64,000 nucleotides of DNA, from assembly GCA_026686845.1 (NCBI GenBank), contig JAIVEN010000015.1, positions 20,999,501 through 21,063,500 on the forward strand, in the 5' to 3' direction. Below, piece by piece: positions 12,676 through 25,380 of this stretch. Each line of letters begins with the position of its first letter. Within the stretch, counting starts at the first letter, position 1. The position numbers were made by a program, and so were the translations under genes. The notes beneath the pieces are model-generated. The model was not told where the DNA came from. It searched no databases and saw nothing but the letters and a program-made list of their open reading frames with translations. The stretch is from Adenanthera pavonina (Eukaryota; Streptophyta; Magnoliopsida; Fabales; Fabaceae).

Positions 12676-12688
12676 AGGAGGGAGGGAA
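12676..12688 (+). other. polypurine tract
   Basis: AGGAGGGAGGGAA sits immediately before the right LTR start TGATGG. This is the usual place for the plus-strand primer of an LTR element, and it fixes the right LTR boundary. Confidence 0.7.
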
Positions 12689-13481
12689 TGATGGAGGCCA
12701 TCCAAGGCATAATCTACAAGTCCAACAATAGAGATCTAATGTCCCAAAGGAGCCATTATAAGTTATTGGAGATCCAATAACTTGAGGCCGAACTCAAGTT
12801 ATGAAGGAAATATTACAAGGGTTGATTAAAAAATTACAAGAAGATGAGCTCATGTTTGAGGACTAAGTGGCTTTTAAGCCCATTGTTGAACAAAGAATAA
12901 TAATTCTGATTGAAGCCCATGTTTCAAGTGAGGTTCAATTTCCGAAACAAAGCCCAATAATAGAAGGTTTACTTAATAAGGCATTTTAATTATTTTAGGA
13001 TAATTTTTCAGATTTATTTTATTTTAATTTTAATTGATTTGATTTCATTTAAATTAGGATTAGGATAATCTTATGGTTTCCTATTTGTATTTAAAGGGAT
13101 TAGTCATAGGTTTAGATTTAATTTAATTTAGTTTGAACTTTATTAGATAAAACTTATTTTTATCTGATAGCTCTTAGAGATTTATTAAGATTTAGTTTTT
13201 TTTTCCTATTTATAGGTTTTTGTAGTGCTACAGATCAATAATATTCAGGGTTCATTCAATTAGTAAGTTTTACTAATTCTTTATATTCTTCTTAGAATAC
13301 AAGTTTCAACTTATTAAGATAATTGATCTCTCTTGTGGCGTTCCCTTTTGGAATTCTTAGAATCTCCATATTCTATTAGGGTTCAGAGTTTATCATCCCT
13401 TCCCTTTGGGTTCATACTTCCACTTTATAGACAACTTGACTTTTTGGATACCTAGGATATTGATTCTAAAGGTACACATCA
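12689..13481 (+). repeat. right (3') LTR
   Basis: This 793-bp partner of the left LTR has TG...CA ends. A TATA-like TATTTAAAGG near 13089 follows the AT-rich U3-like part. It holds a segment near 13270-13325 (around TTCTTAGAATACAAG) that the left LTR lacks. It is followed by unrelated sequence. Confidence 0.8.
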
Positions 13482-15564
13482 GGAGTCGAAGGGGAATGGA
13501 TCCAGCAATAGAAAACTTGAAAGAACACAAATGAAATGAGTGTGAGTTGAACAACCTGCTTTTTGAGGGGACTGGATTATACTTTTTGCTCAGTAAGGGA
13601 TTAATCCAAAGTCAAAATGCCATGGATATTAAAGAAACCGAAGAACTAGTAACTTCGCTATCATATAGTTATGTGTAATTTGAACTCCATACTCATTTTT
13701 AGGTTCAGTTTTGGAGCTTCGTGGCTGGAGAAAAGAAGAAGCAAGCTACAGTTGGGGAAGACACGCTAGAACGGAAGGGAATCCATGCTGACGATATATA
13801 TGAGATCACCTTGGAGGGGTCATCATTTTATTGCGCAAAATGCGGGATTAATTCGATCAATTTTGTTGTGTATTAGCGTCAATTAATTACTACGACATTT
13901 GGATAATCAATTTTGTTGAGTGGTAAGCCCAAACTGGAAGAAATAGATCCAATATTGATTAACCAGGTACAATTCATGATATGTTTAATCGGTAAAAGTT
14001 TTTTTTTTCCACCACCGTTCAACTAGTTTAATTCAAAATTTAATAATTTAACCGTGATTATGAATAAATTGTAATCAAATTAATAGTAATAAAATTAATA
14101 TATTTTCAATTTTATATTATATATTATAAAGAAAATTAAAAAAACTCTTACTAATAAATTTTATAACTTAATATTAAAATCTAAATAAGCTAATATTTAT
14201 AATAATCATATTTTGAATTTAAAATAATCCATTAATAATATATTATCATATCATTTATCAAGTAAATATATTATTATTAATAATTTTAAATTATAATAAT
14301 ATTTATATTATATTGTAATATAAAAAAATTTATACAAAAAATAATATTATTTAACACTAAACATAATACTATTTTATTTTAAAACTTAAACAAATAAAAA
14401 ATAATTTGATCAACTAGTTCTTTAGCTGGTTAAACCAATAGGTTGAATTCAATTCAACCAACACTGGTGACATTTATGGTCTATGTGCAATTATTTATTT
14501 ATGAATTTCATAATCTCCCAATAATTCCGATTTGAATTAGCAAATCATCAAAGATCGTGGTACTTGTCATATTATTATTACAATATAGAATATCATATAC
14601 TCCCTCCGGTTTCTATTATAGGGTGTTATTTAGAAAACTTATTTGATTCAAAATATAAGATATTAAGTAATAAATTTAATTTTAGTCTCAATTTTATCCC
14701 TATTGAATGATTTTATTACAAGTCTCAATTAACTTCTCTCTCCTCCTATCATCATTATTAATTTAATGTATTTTTATTCTCTCTTTAAAGATAAAATGAG
14801 AATGTCAAAATTTTTTTTTATCAATTTTAGACTGTAACCAATTTTTCTTAATCCACATATATTAATTAAAAATATGTTATAATAGGAATCACATTAATTA
14901 AAAATATGTTATAATAGGGATCGAAGGGAATACTTGTCATATTAATTCCCTCACTCACGTCATTCTTTACTAAAATATCCTCACTTGCGTCATTCTTTTC
15001 CTAAAATATCACGGTACTTTTCATATTAATTCCCTCACTTACGTCATCCTTTTCCCAAAATATCAAGGTACGGATCATATTACAGTATAAATTTAGAGTA
15101 TACGGAAATTTTGGTCAAACTACCTGCACAAAAAGTGTGTCATCAAAGCTTTTGGCGAAATAAAAACCTTCCCCCACCCCACTCTCCCCCCCGGGCCAAA
15201 AAAAAAAACGGAAATCACAGCAGAGCTTCTCAAAGAAGTTCAGGAAAATTCATAGCTCCACTCGATTTGATTTTATCAACAAGGAAAACAACATCCAGGC
15301 AGTGCAGCCAATAAATGCTCTCCTGCATTTGCATATTCATGCCGAAAATATATATCAACACTACAACAATGAAAGGAAGCTCCTCTCGAGCTACATTTAC
15401 AAAGAAGTCCTTCTCCAGGAGAATGCCATTCTCAACTCTTGGTAATAGCAGTCTTGTAAGGTTATGGAAACCAAATCAAGCGCATGGAACAAAATGCCCC
15501 AGACACTAAATCAATGACAATAATCTATCATTTTCATCCAATCAGCTTCGGCTATGTCAACAAG
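13482..15564. other. intergenic DNA between retrotransposon and KH gene
   Basis: No gene is supported. The stretch is AT-rich with a Stowaway-like element at 14600-14930. Its right end (about 15070-15564) probably includes the 3' untranslated region of the minus-strand KH gene. Small plus-strand open frames at 15111-15509 lack any recognisable domain. Confidence 0.5.
14600..14930. mobile_element. Stowaway-like (Tc1/mariner) MITE
   Basis: This 331-bp element is flanked by TA on both sides. Its ends are CTCCCTCCGGTTTCTATTATAG and, inverted, TTCCCTTCGATCCCTATTATA, which fits the CTCCCTCC-type Stowaway terminus common in plants. The right end carries an internal duplication in which TTAATTAAAAATATGTTATA occurs twice. 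There is no coding capacity. Confidence 0.78.
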
Positions 15565-18500
15565 CTAGGGGCCATCTTCTTGTGCTGTAAGACGATTGAA
15601 ACAGAAGGTGTTCAATAGATTTAAATGTGATACATGGGTGTTTAAAAACCAAGAAGCATACTTACTGCTTAAAATAAATCCTTGGAGCAAGCTCTGAGCT
15701 CTCTCTGCCTGATCTGGAGTACCAGATATCCGAATAATCTTCTGTGTCTCCTCCGGTCTATCCTCTACAAGAGTTACAGTAGCTCCTGACAACTGCTCCC
15801 ATCAAAACACAAGTCAAAATACGTACATATAGTTTCCAGAATAAGCATTTGCAAGCTAGCAAAAGTTACTGTAAAAGTGATGGCAACACGATGAGGTTAT
15901 TTAAGATAATTTGGATTTTAAATAGAGTTATTTTATTATGATATTTAGATTATCTTTATATTTAATTAGGTTTTATCTTATCTATTAGGAACTGTTAGGA
16001 TTTATCTATTATCTTATTTGTTAGGATTTTAGTTGTTTCCTATTTTATGATTTCTTTTACTTGAAGTTTAGGTTAAAATTTCTTCTACTTTAGTTTAAGT
16101 TATTTCTATTTTAATAATGGTACTAGGGTTTTTATAAATAGCCCTTAGAGTTATTTTCATTGTAGACCTTGTTGATGATTGAATAATATTGAAAGTATTT
16201 GCTGCCACTCTCTCCCCCAAATTCTCTCCTCTCCCTAGATTTCTGTTCTCCCTCAATTCTCTCTCTATTTTCTCCCTCCTTCCTTCTCCCCATCCCTTCC
16301 CTTCCTTGTCCTACGTTAAAAAGTCATTGATGATTGGGTTTTATACTCTTAAAGCCAAAAAAGAAACAAAATTACGTTGGGTATAGTCGTAGATACACTA
16401 TGAAACTGGATAAGAATAAAAGAGCAACTCCTATCAACTCTTTTTTGGGATAAACAACTCCTATTAACTTACTCAGGAGCAAATTCTATCATTTCTAATC
16501 TAAGAGGAACTTAAATGTCTGAAAGAGTTAAGAAATTCCTTACTGATGTCTGTAGTAGGGCAATAGTGTAAAAGTAAGCATGACACTACATGCACCAACT
16601 GTGGAATGGGAACGGCTTGTAGCAGTTACCAATTCAATTATTGAAATAAGGAACTGAGATTCAGTCATACACACCTCGCTTATTTGAGCAAGCTTGTTTT
16701 TGGATTTTGCTGTAAGCTTTGGAACTGCATACTCTGGTATAACGACTTCAAGTGTACTTCTAGTGACAAGTGGAACAGGGATCCTAACCACAGTTACAAA
16801 AGAAAAATCAAATTTCAATAACAATAAATAAATAAAATAGAGAGGGGGATGGAAGAAGGAGAGAACTAAAGTGAGGTCCACAAATTGTTGCATCGTCTCA
16901 CTGAATATAGAATAAGTTCTAAAAAGTGATTCCACACCATATTATGCAACATCTTATCATAAAGAAATGAAGAAGGGATCAGTTACCTATTCAAACTACT
17001 CATGACATCATCACGGCGATCACCTTCTTTCTGCTTTCCTGTCTCAGTGATAGATCCTCCAGTTTCCTTTCAAAAAAGAAGAGTTAAGGACTTCTGTTAA
17101 AAAAAAAAATTGATTGCTCACATTCTGGATCCAACTGTCGGTCATTTCTTTTAAAGGACTTGGAGCCACTAAATTACAGGGTACAACTGGGAGTAAAATG
17201 CACTTAAATAACCCTTGCCAGAATAAACTATAATTTGATTTTCTAAAATTCACTCTGTAATGAACTAAGCATTCATATGAGTTCAAATACATTTCTACTA
17301 ATGTTTATAGAGTAGCTAATTCCTTTTCTTATTGACCACCTAACTCCGCAACCAAAATAGGAGAAGACAGGACCCCAACCTTCCACCCAAAGAAAAAACA
17401 CAATCACCCAAAAAACAAAAATGTTTCATTTCATGCAGGAAATTATATATCCTCAAATAAAAATTATAATTTTTCCATGATATGATACACCAAAAGGTTA
17501 TTTTAAGGGAAGCAAAAAGAATGACTGATGGATCTCCCAATCATTCAAAAAACAGATAAGTCAGGAAAGGTAACATTGAAGAGGAAAGGAAATTTCTCAA
17601 TGCATCAAGATAATTACTTTTAATGGAAGTGCAGCTGCCACAGGTTGAACATTCTGATAGGCTATGGGAGTTTCAGTCCCAGTAAAACCCTCATGAACTG
17701 GAGCTATATTACTGGAAGAAGATATCTCGGCATTAGGTACAGAGGCAGATGGCAGTGCTGTGTCCCTTTGAAAGAAATCCCTATACAAATAATTTCTTAG
17801 TCTTGATGTCACCTCAAGAATAGCTTGTCGAGCCGCTTTGATCTCACCTACAATCTGTTGAGGCAATAGAAGAGTAATTAGAAATACAGAAAGCAGGATT
17901 TGAATGTCAGACCTTTGTTTTTGCCTTGAGAAAGCTATGGTATTGGATCCTGTTTCATCATTTACTGACAATTTCCTACAAGAGACTATAAATCACTTGT
18001 TAAGTATAAGTAGTCAGGAGAGTTTAGTTGTACATATGCACCATGTCTGATCCTTTGAGAGTTAAGATTTATCATTGTTATAAAGTTTAACTTCCATTAT
18101 TTGACTACAATGACTAAAGGAATCTAATAATGATATTCATGCATACATTGTTTGTTTTGTAGAAATAGTCAGGAGAGTCATGTTGTACATACGCACCATG
18201 TCTGATGTTTTGAGAGGTAAGATCTATCATTGTTATAAAGTTCAAATTTCATTATTTAAATACAATGGCAAAAGGTCAAATGACAAACCTGTAACAGCTC
18301 ATCATTTTTTGCGACACAGAGAGGTAACTCTTCTCTAGGAAGAATTTGAATATTTGTACCAGTGAGTCTACTTATCTCAGATAGTGATGCATCTCTTCCA
18401 TCTAAACATTCAACATCACTTGATGGAACAACAAGCCTGGTGGTTATAATGTTGTCATCATCTAGCTCAAGATCGACAATGCGAGTTTGAATATGCAACA

Positions 18501-21500
18501 AAGCTTCCTGAGCTGGGAACAGCTCATCATCAGGACCCTTATAGAGAGTAAAAAGAATAGTTAGAACTTCCTACACATGAGATATATTTCTCGAGCAAAT
18601 TAACACGTGAGAGTTTGTGTTACAACTACTTAAGCAGTTAGGCAAATGTAGCAGTGCATTGTCTCTTTTACCAGTGACCTAGAGAATATGCATTTTTAGT
18701 CCGGGATACACATAGAGACATAGAGAAGGGAAATACCTCATCCGAAGAAATGATGATTATCTGTTCATCTGAACCAGCCACATGATCATCAACCTTAACA
18801 TCAACACCAACTTCAGTTTGAAGGAACTCTACAAACCCTTCTGATTCCCCTATAATACGGTCCACTTTGTCCTGTGGACAAAGTATCCGGAAAATGAGGT
18901 CCTCACCATAAAAGGGCTGTGCATCATCAGCTACAGGAGGAGCCCCTGGTTCCATTGTATAACCTAATGACAGGTAGCTATTGCTCCTTATGTTGACAGT
19001 AGATAGTCGTGATCCAAAGGTTGCCCCATCCATAGATGATCTACGAGCTGCCCCATGAGGTATATAATCATCATCCGGAGGGAAAAAGCGCTCTGGTGAA
19101 TGTGCTCGTCCATGAAAATGACTGCGGTCACGATGCTGGCTTTCCCTCAAGCGTGATGATATAAGTGCTATAGCATTCTTTACAGCATTTGCATCACCTA
19201 CAACCTGCACAAGGAATGGCCATACAGTCTCATTAATATTGTTCAGTTTAATGAGTGTTTTTATGAGAGAAGTTGCACGGAAATAACATCATTTCTATAA
19301 TGGTCTTGCGTCATGCTACATCTACTTAATTTCCCTTGATTGCTAACACAGACACATTTGAGACAAGTCAAACATAAACCATTAACATCATCATTTTTAA
19401 GTGGCACTATTGCTCTATCAGAATTAGCAATTCAGCATGCGCAAATTCAACAAAGAATATAGGGATATTATTTTCAAGGATATAATAAAATCCAAGTGAC
19501 CATTATTTCTTGGACAAGGCTCATAATCTCAGTCAACCACTTATGATATCTCCTATATTTGTCTGTTTAAAAAGTAATCAATTTAATTCTGACTTACAGT
19601 GCTAAAGATTATAAGCACATGACATCACCTAGCACCAAACATGAAACATTCTAGACATCACGTCTGTGGAAGTATCATCTATTGTACAGAAAGACCATGA
19701 ATATAACCAGAGTAGATGGACATTTTCTTCATCCAAAGCCTAATTTTTATATGGCCCAGGAAAAAGTTACACATGAAGACATGTTGTACAATGCTTACAA
19801 TCAGAACACAGAGAAACAACATGGCCCCAAAATGTTTCTGGTTCTACAAGTTCGAAAGATGGCTGGAAAATTCAATCACAAAAAACTGATAGAGTGCAAT
19901 GCAAAATGCATTTCTAGATTGATTCCCTTACAAAAGAGAATAAAACAACCTAGGATTGCTTTAATGTTTTCTTGCATGAAATACAATTACTTCAATATAA
20001 CCATTTTATCAAGAAGGAACAACATGATTGGCAAAGTTGATTTCATCAATAAGCGTATAAGGTTTAATGAAATATTACATCATTTAAGCTTGAAATACAG
20101 CAAGAAACTGCTGGCCAAAAAAAGAAAAGAAATACTGCAAGAAACTACCGGGCAAATCTCCTCGCTGATGCAGGGTAACCCCATAAGATACTGATAACGT
20201 CAACAGTAATAAGCACAAACTTCATCTATCCAAGTTCAACAAAATTACAATAGAAGCACAAGACTCAACATAAAATCAAGTGTAGTTGCTAATAAACCTT
20301 TGAAATGCAGCCAATTATCCAGGATGAATGGTACTCCAAACTGATAGAAGAATAGAAGATGAGAGAACATGAAAGAAAGACTTCAGTTGATCATTAACTC
20401 TCTCTGCCAACTTGGCTTACAGCTACTTATTCTGTAGTTAAAACCGCTAACTTCTTATAACAGAATAACAGACTTATAATAACAACTATAGTTTGATAAC
20501 TAACCACCGAACAACTAATTCTCTACATGATTCTTCCTTTTAATCTAAACCACCTAATTATGAAAGAGATTTCAAAAATACACATTCTCATTCGCTGCAC
20601 TCAATCAACTAAGGCAGGAACTGGAGAAAGAAAGCCACATAGTTTTGAAGCTGAATATTGTCCTCTTTTCCAGCTCTTCAGCTGAAAGAACAAAGTAGCT
20701 TCAAATGCCATTCATAACGTCGACAAAATCAGCTAACGAGTATTAGCTCCTGCCTCTTCTCATTAATTTATGAAGCGATTTTTTAGGGAGAAAAAAAATG
20801 AAGAAAGCAGAATAGGAATGTGAATGTGAATGTGAAAAGGCCATCCTATCAGGGGAGTAATCCATTATCTCTCCAGTTCTACAATCTTGGTTAGCCCTCC
20901 AAAAGCAAAAGAACAACTATGAGTGGTCAAACCAAAGCGTAGTCCACACCGAAATTTCAGCACAGATGGATGCATTTTTTTTTAAAACAAAATACTGAAA
21001 CTCAAAGTTCGGTATTCAGCATGCATGCGATTTAAGATATTATCAGATGTAAAGCTCCAACTCTCTTGCACCTGAACAATTTCTTCGGACATGGAAACAC
21101 ATCGAGGTAGATTGTGATCTCTAGGAAGTATCCTAATTTGTGTCTTGGTTTCAATTCTCATTTGTTCAATAATCTTCCCTCCTTTGCCCAACAGACACCC
21201 CACATGCATTCTGGACACCACCAGTCTAGTGGCGACACGGCTGCTGCTCCCACCTCCTCTGGCCCCATACTCCTCCTCCTCCTCGCCAATCCCAAACGCA
21301 GCATCGCTCTCAAGAATCCTCTCATGAATTAACAACAAGGCCTCCTGCGCCGGAGAGAACGACGGCATTCGGCCTTCTGGGTCTCGCCGGCGCGTGTCAG
21401 AAATCTCAATGATTCGCTCCTCGTCGCCGGGGATCAGCTCATGCACGTTGATCCACGCGCCGGTGTGTTGTCTAATAGACTTTATAATGCTACCTGACTT

Positions 21501-21725
21501 ACCAATTACTCCACCAGCCTTGATATCGTGGCACAAAATGCGGTAACATGTGGTCACCGTTAAAGATGAGTCTTGTCCCTTAGGTCGAGCACCACTGCCG
21601 CCACCGCGATGACGGTGGGTACTAGTTGTGTAGTGGTGATTATAGCGAGGTCTGGTCCTAGCCAAGGTCTCTGAGTCATATTCTTGGTCATAGTAGTAGT
21701 TCCTCTTAGATCTAGACCTCTCCAT
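15565..21725 (-). CDS. five-KH-domain RNA-binding protein, HEN4-like
   Basis: Eight exons on the minus strand: 21725-21072, 19204-18737, 18537-18289, 17854-17618, 17066-16987, 16783-16675, 15792-15666, 15584-15565. All junctions are GT-AG and keep frame, giving 647 residues. The N-terminus is Arg/Tyr/His-rich. KH1 (about 60-137) has the intact loop GKSG and KH2 (about 166-240) has GKGG. KH3 (from about 320, IIGESEGF), KH4 (CLDGRDASLSEIS) and KH5 (VPKLTAKSKNKLAQIS) have degenerate GxxG loops. An acidic EEEEEY run sits between KH1 and KH2. Plant relatives such as HEN4 are nuclear proteins in pre-mRNA processing; binding here is inferred to rest on KH1 and KH2. The ATG at 21725 opens a 218-codon exon. 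Intron 1 is 1.87 kb. Family assignment is firm; which paralogue is uncertain. Confidence 0.9.
15885..16400 (+). mobile_element. possible solo LTR in KH-gene intron
   Basis: Within the intron at 15793-16674, a segment beginning near TGATGGCAACACGATG resembles an LTR: a long AT-rich U3-like part, a TATA box in TTTTTATAAATAGCCC (about 16131-16146), then a U5-like part with AATAATATTGAAAG and a pyrimidine-rich tail. I could not define matching ends or a target duplication, so the limits are approximate. It lies antisense to the host gene. Confidence 0.35.
18011..18267. repeat. direct duplication of about 102 bp inside a KH-gene intron
   Basis: Copies at 18011-18112 and 18166-18267 share TAGTCAGGAGAGT, GCACCATGTCTGAT, TATCATTGTTATAAAGTT and CATTATTT in the same order, with scattered substitutions. 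Both lie in the intron between exons 3 and 4 (17855-18288). There is no sign of coding use. Confidence 0.8.
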
Positions 21726-23177
21726 CCCAAACTCCCAAGTTCAAACTTCAAACCTCGCAACTGTTGTTTAAAGGACAAGGAAATTCAAGCTATATCCAGG
21801 CATTATTGCCAGGGAAAATTTAGGTCCGGGGGCTTTGATCATCCTTATCCTTGTTCATCTAATAAAACTAGGGCTTTCTCGAGAGATTGATTACTATGTG
21901 CAGTCTCAGTTTATCGTTAGGGTATTTCCGTTGGGTCCACCAGGTAGTTCCGCTATCTTGAAGAGTTGAAACCCTAGGAAAATTGAGCAGAAGCCACAAT
22001 AGATTGAGCCTCTGAATCTTGAAGCCGTGAGACGCAAAGATCAGCTTGAGACTTTTTGGTTACTTCACTGCTTCGTACTGGAATATATAGTATCTCTCAG
22101 CTTAAAAGCAGTCAAGATGCGACAACGTTTCAACTCGTGTTATTCACCGTACATTTTACAACAGGGGTAATCTGAGTAATTCTATTTCTTAAATTCTTGA
22201 AATAAAAATACAATAATAAATAATTGATCGTGGAATGGGAATTTAACGGTAACACAACATTTTGATTTGGTTCATGGGTTTAGGGATTATCATTAACAAA
22301 TTGTTGTCACTCAAAATGCAACGGAGGGTTTGATTATATATAACAAATACAAATTGTGCTTTTAAATTAAATACTTTGTTAATCTCACAGAAAAATAACT
22401 AGATTAACTATTTTTCCATAATTTGTAATTGTAATTGTAATTGTAATGGCTTATATAATTATAAGCAATTATTGAAACGAGTTTTATTTTATAGATAAAT
22501 TGAATGATGACATGCATGTCCACGAATTCGAAATGAAATGTACTATTCACTACTCATAAAAAATATATTTTTATACTGATATTAATACTTATTAAATATA
22601 TAGAATGAAATAAAAGCAAAAAAATAAATGAAAATGACAACTATAAAAAATACATTTTCTTTATAATTTAACCAATTTTATTTCAAGTTTTTTTAAATAT
22701 ATAAAAATTCAAACAGAGGTTTTTTATATTCAAGTCATAATATTGAGTTTTTAAGCCAAAAAGAGATCTGTAATATTGCCTCTTGATGAAAACAAAATTA
22801 AAATTGATCAAACTAGCTTGTATAACTTAAAATCAAAATCACAAACAATCTGTAAGGGGTCTGAATGTTTTAAGTAATATAATGATATATATTGAATATA
22901 AAGTATATAAAGTGTCATATCCTGGAGCAAATTCTTTTTTCATCTGTTTCTTCCCTCTGCGGCTCTGCCCTTTTTTTTACCTGACTTCTTTTTTTTTTGG
23001 CCGAATACCTGACTTCAAATATACTCGTACTTGAGTCTTTTCTGAACTAAAATATATATTTGACTATATTGAAATTGAAATATTATAAAATTAATCAAGT
23101 ATGAACTTATTTAGCACAACCTACTGATACAATTAATCAAGGCATTAGTTTTGAGTTTGTCAAAATGAAATTTAGGT

Positions 23178-24427
23178 AGAATAAATTTTGCAATATGATT
23201 ATAGTGAGAATTTGTTTTGGTATAATATGATTTGTGTTTGGATGCTTCATCTTAAAAGTTGATTTTAACAAAAGTAATTTATATTTGAATTATTTTAATC
23301 AAAATCATTTTTAGATGTGTAATTAATAACAACGGCATGACCTTTATAATATAATATTAAATGACAAAATAAACTATATATGATACATGATTTAATCTAT
23401 TTAATAAGTAAATGAAGATATATATGTGCATGTATAAAATTAAAAATTAAAAATTTTAAAATTAAAATATTACAAATAAAATCGATAATAGTACATATAA
23501 GAGGCCACCTCATCAAAGAGAAGATCATATCATTTAAGGAAATGTCATCTCCCTCCTACCACAATGATCAGCATCAAAGGATATCTTTGGTATTAGAGGT
23601 TGTTGGGTTTTTTTTTTTATAAACAATTAGGGTATTCCCTAATCAATAGCCAAAAACTAATTCTTTTGAATGTAAAAATCTATAAAATAAATTTTGTTTC
23701 TCCCAATAAAATATGTTCCATACATACAATGAGTGATCAAAATCAAACTAATATGCTTTTAAAACCCAACTTATCTATGAATTGTGTTAGGATATTGTTG
23801 GTAGGCTGTTGGGAATTTTTAATTGTGCCATTAATACTCCTACTACAAAAATTCTAATAGAGAAGCAGGTGCTCTGTTGTGTTGGGTAAAACTAAGTTTT
23901 GTGTTCCATAATCTCGTCTAGTAAGTGTGATGACAACCAAATAAGTGCCATAATTACAATGGCTTTGTTTGGTTGCACCTTGCAAATCAAGTTTGGGTTC
24001 AAAACTTGGTTTGATGCTTTTTGGGATGTGTTTGGATGTTTTTTCAGAATTACAATGAAAAATCAGTTTTGGCTCAAAACCTAGTTTTTTCCAAAAGCAA
24101 CTCCATTGCTGCTTTTCCATTGGGTTGAAGTATTAAACCAGATTTAAGCATTAATTACATATCTAAAAGTGTTTTTTATTAAAATCAGTCAAATATAATT
24201 ACTTTTATCAAAATTAATTTCTAAATAAAGCATTTAAATACAAAGTATGTTAATTCAAAATTAATTTTTACCACGATCACTTTGCAAAATTAATTATACC
24301 CAAACTTGGTTTTGACAATCTGAGAACCAAATGGGTACATTGTTTGAAAATTCAAACATGTATTTAAATGCTAATATCAAGAAGAGGATGAAAAAGAGAT
24401 AGAGAGCCCATGTTATACTAGTTTTAC

Positions 24428-24473
<46 letters not shown>

Positions 24474-25380
24474 ATGTTATATTTTTTTTTATTGGAGAAT
24501 CATATCATATATATTTTATTTGATATTTGATATTGAATTTTAATTTGGATGAAACATTTTTTAAAAAATCAATATATTTAAAAATTAAATTCGAAGGATT
24601 ACTACTACTATAATATTGTGTATTTTTAGTGGAATTCATGTGAATAGTTATCTCGTTCTTAAGAAAGTTGGGAACTCGTAGACCCCACCTAGTGGCTCCG
24701 ACACTGCTTGGTATATATCATCGCATGTCAGGCTGATTGAGTTTTAAGCTAAAAAAAAAAATTTGAAAATTGGAAGTTCGGAGTCTCCGGATTTTAAGGC
24801 TTCGTTTGTTTCTACTTCTGAAACTACGTTCCAGCCTAAAATCAATTTTCCCAATTTTGTAGTTTCAGCCTAAAATTAATTCTCCCAATTTTTTATTAAT
24901 GTTTGGATCTTAAAATCAATCACGCTGCTGTAAATTTTGGTGAAAACGGAGTTGAAGGAAAAGTAATCCATTTATTGCTTTTCAGTTTGGTTATTCATTT
25001 TTATCTATATTTATTTTTAAGATAGATCAAAATAGATCAATAAAAATAAGAAAAAATAGAAAAATTAGGAAAATAAAATTTCTATAAAATTTATCCTATT
25101 TATTGATCAAAGTGTCTCTTCAAAATTTTAATTTTTATAGATGACCTGTAAAAAAAATATTATACCAGATATATTATGTTCTTAATTAAATAAATGCAGA
25201 TTAAATTTTAGTCTAAGTAAATTAAATTAATCAGGGAATAAAATTTAAGCTCAATTTAGAGAAAAATTATGAGTTTTATCAAAACCAATTTTTAAATAAA
25301 TCATCCAAATATAAATACGTTAGTTTAAACTAATTTTTATTATAACTACGTTGCAAAACTAATTATACCAAAACTCATTT
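23178..25380. repeat. three copies of a 110-130 bp dispersed repeat, one inverted
   Basis: Copies lie at about 24181-24307 and 25268-25380 in one orientation and 23178-23300 in the other. Shared blocks, read on the strand of the first two, are TTTTATCAAAA, AAATAAA followed by CAT, CAAATATAAAT-like runs, and ACTTTGCAAAATTAATTATACC (second copy ACGTTGCAAAACTAATTATACC). The first pair, inverted about 1 kb apart, could be the ends of one degenerate element. Termini and target duplications were not resolved. Confidence 0.45.
24427..24472. repeat. (TTA)n microsatellite
   Basis: About 15 uninterrupted TTA/TAT trinucleotides. It is a simple repeat in intergenic DNA. Confidence 0.93.

Larger units (their letters stand above)
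5776..13481 (+). mobile_element. decayed full-length Ty3/gypsy LTR retrotransposon
   Basis: A 7.7-kb element has two similar LTRs (5776-6501, 12689-13481), a primer-binding site after the left LTR, a purine tract before the right LTR, and gag, protease, reverse transcriptase, RNase H and integrase remnants in that order. RT before integrase places it in Ty3/gypsy. No chromodomain is visible after the integrase, so I leave the lineage open. It cannot be autonomous: gag and pol carry several stops and frame breaks, the RT YxDD box reads YFND, and the integrase core has a deletion. The LTRs differ by many substitutions and length changes, and the 5-bp flanks (GAAAT and GGAGT) match poorly, so the insertion is old. 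A hAT-type MITE later landed in gag. Confidence 0.85.

Noticed and set aside
12526..12780. Second frame over the gypsy integrase tail
   Set aside because: The frame at 12549-12731 carries the gypsy tail motif NDNAYKLDLP; this one is its shadow and runs into the LTR.
21114..21332. Plus-strand frames opposite KH exon 1 (also 21145-21327 and minus frame 21560-21778)
   Set aside because: They are shadows of the strongly coding, GC-richer exon that encodes KH1 and KH2.
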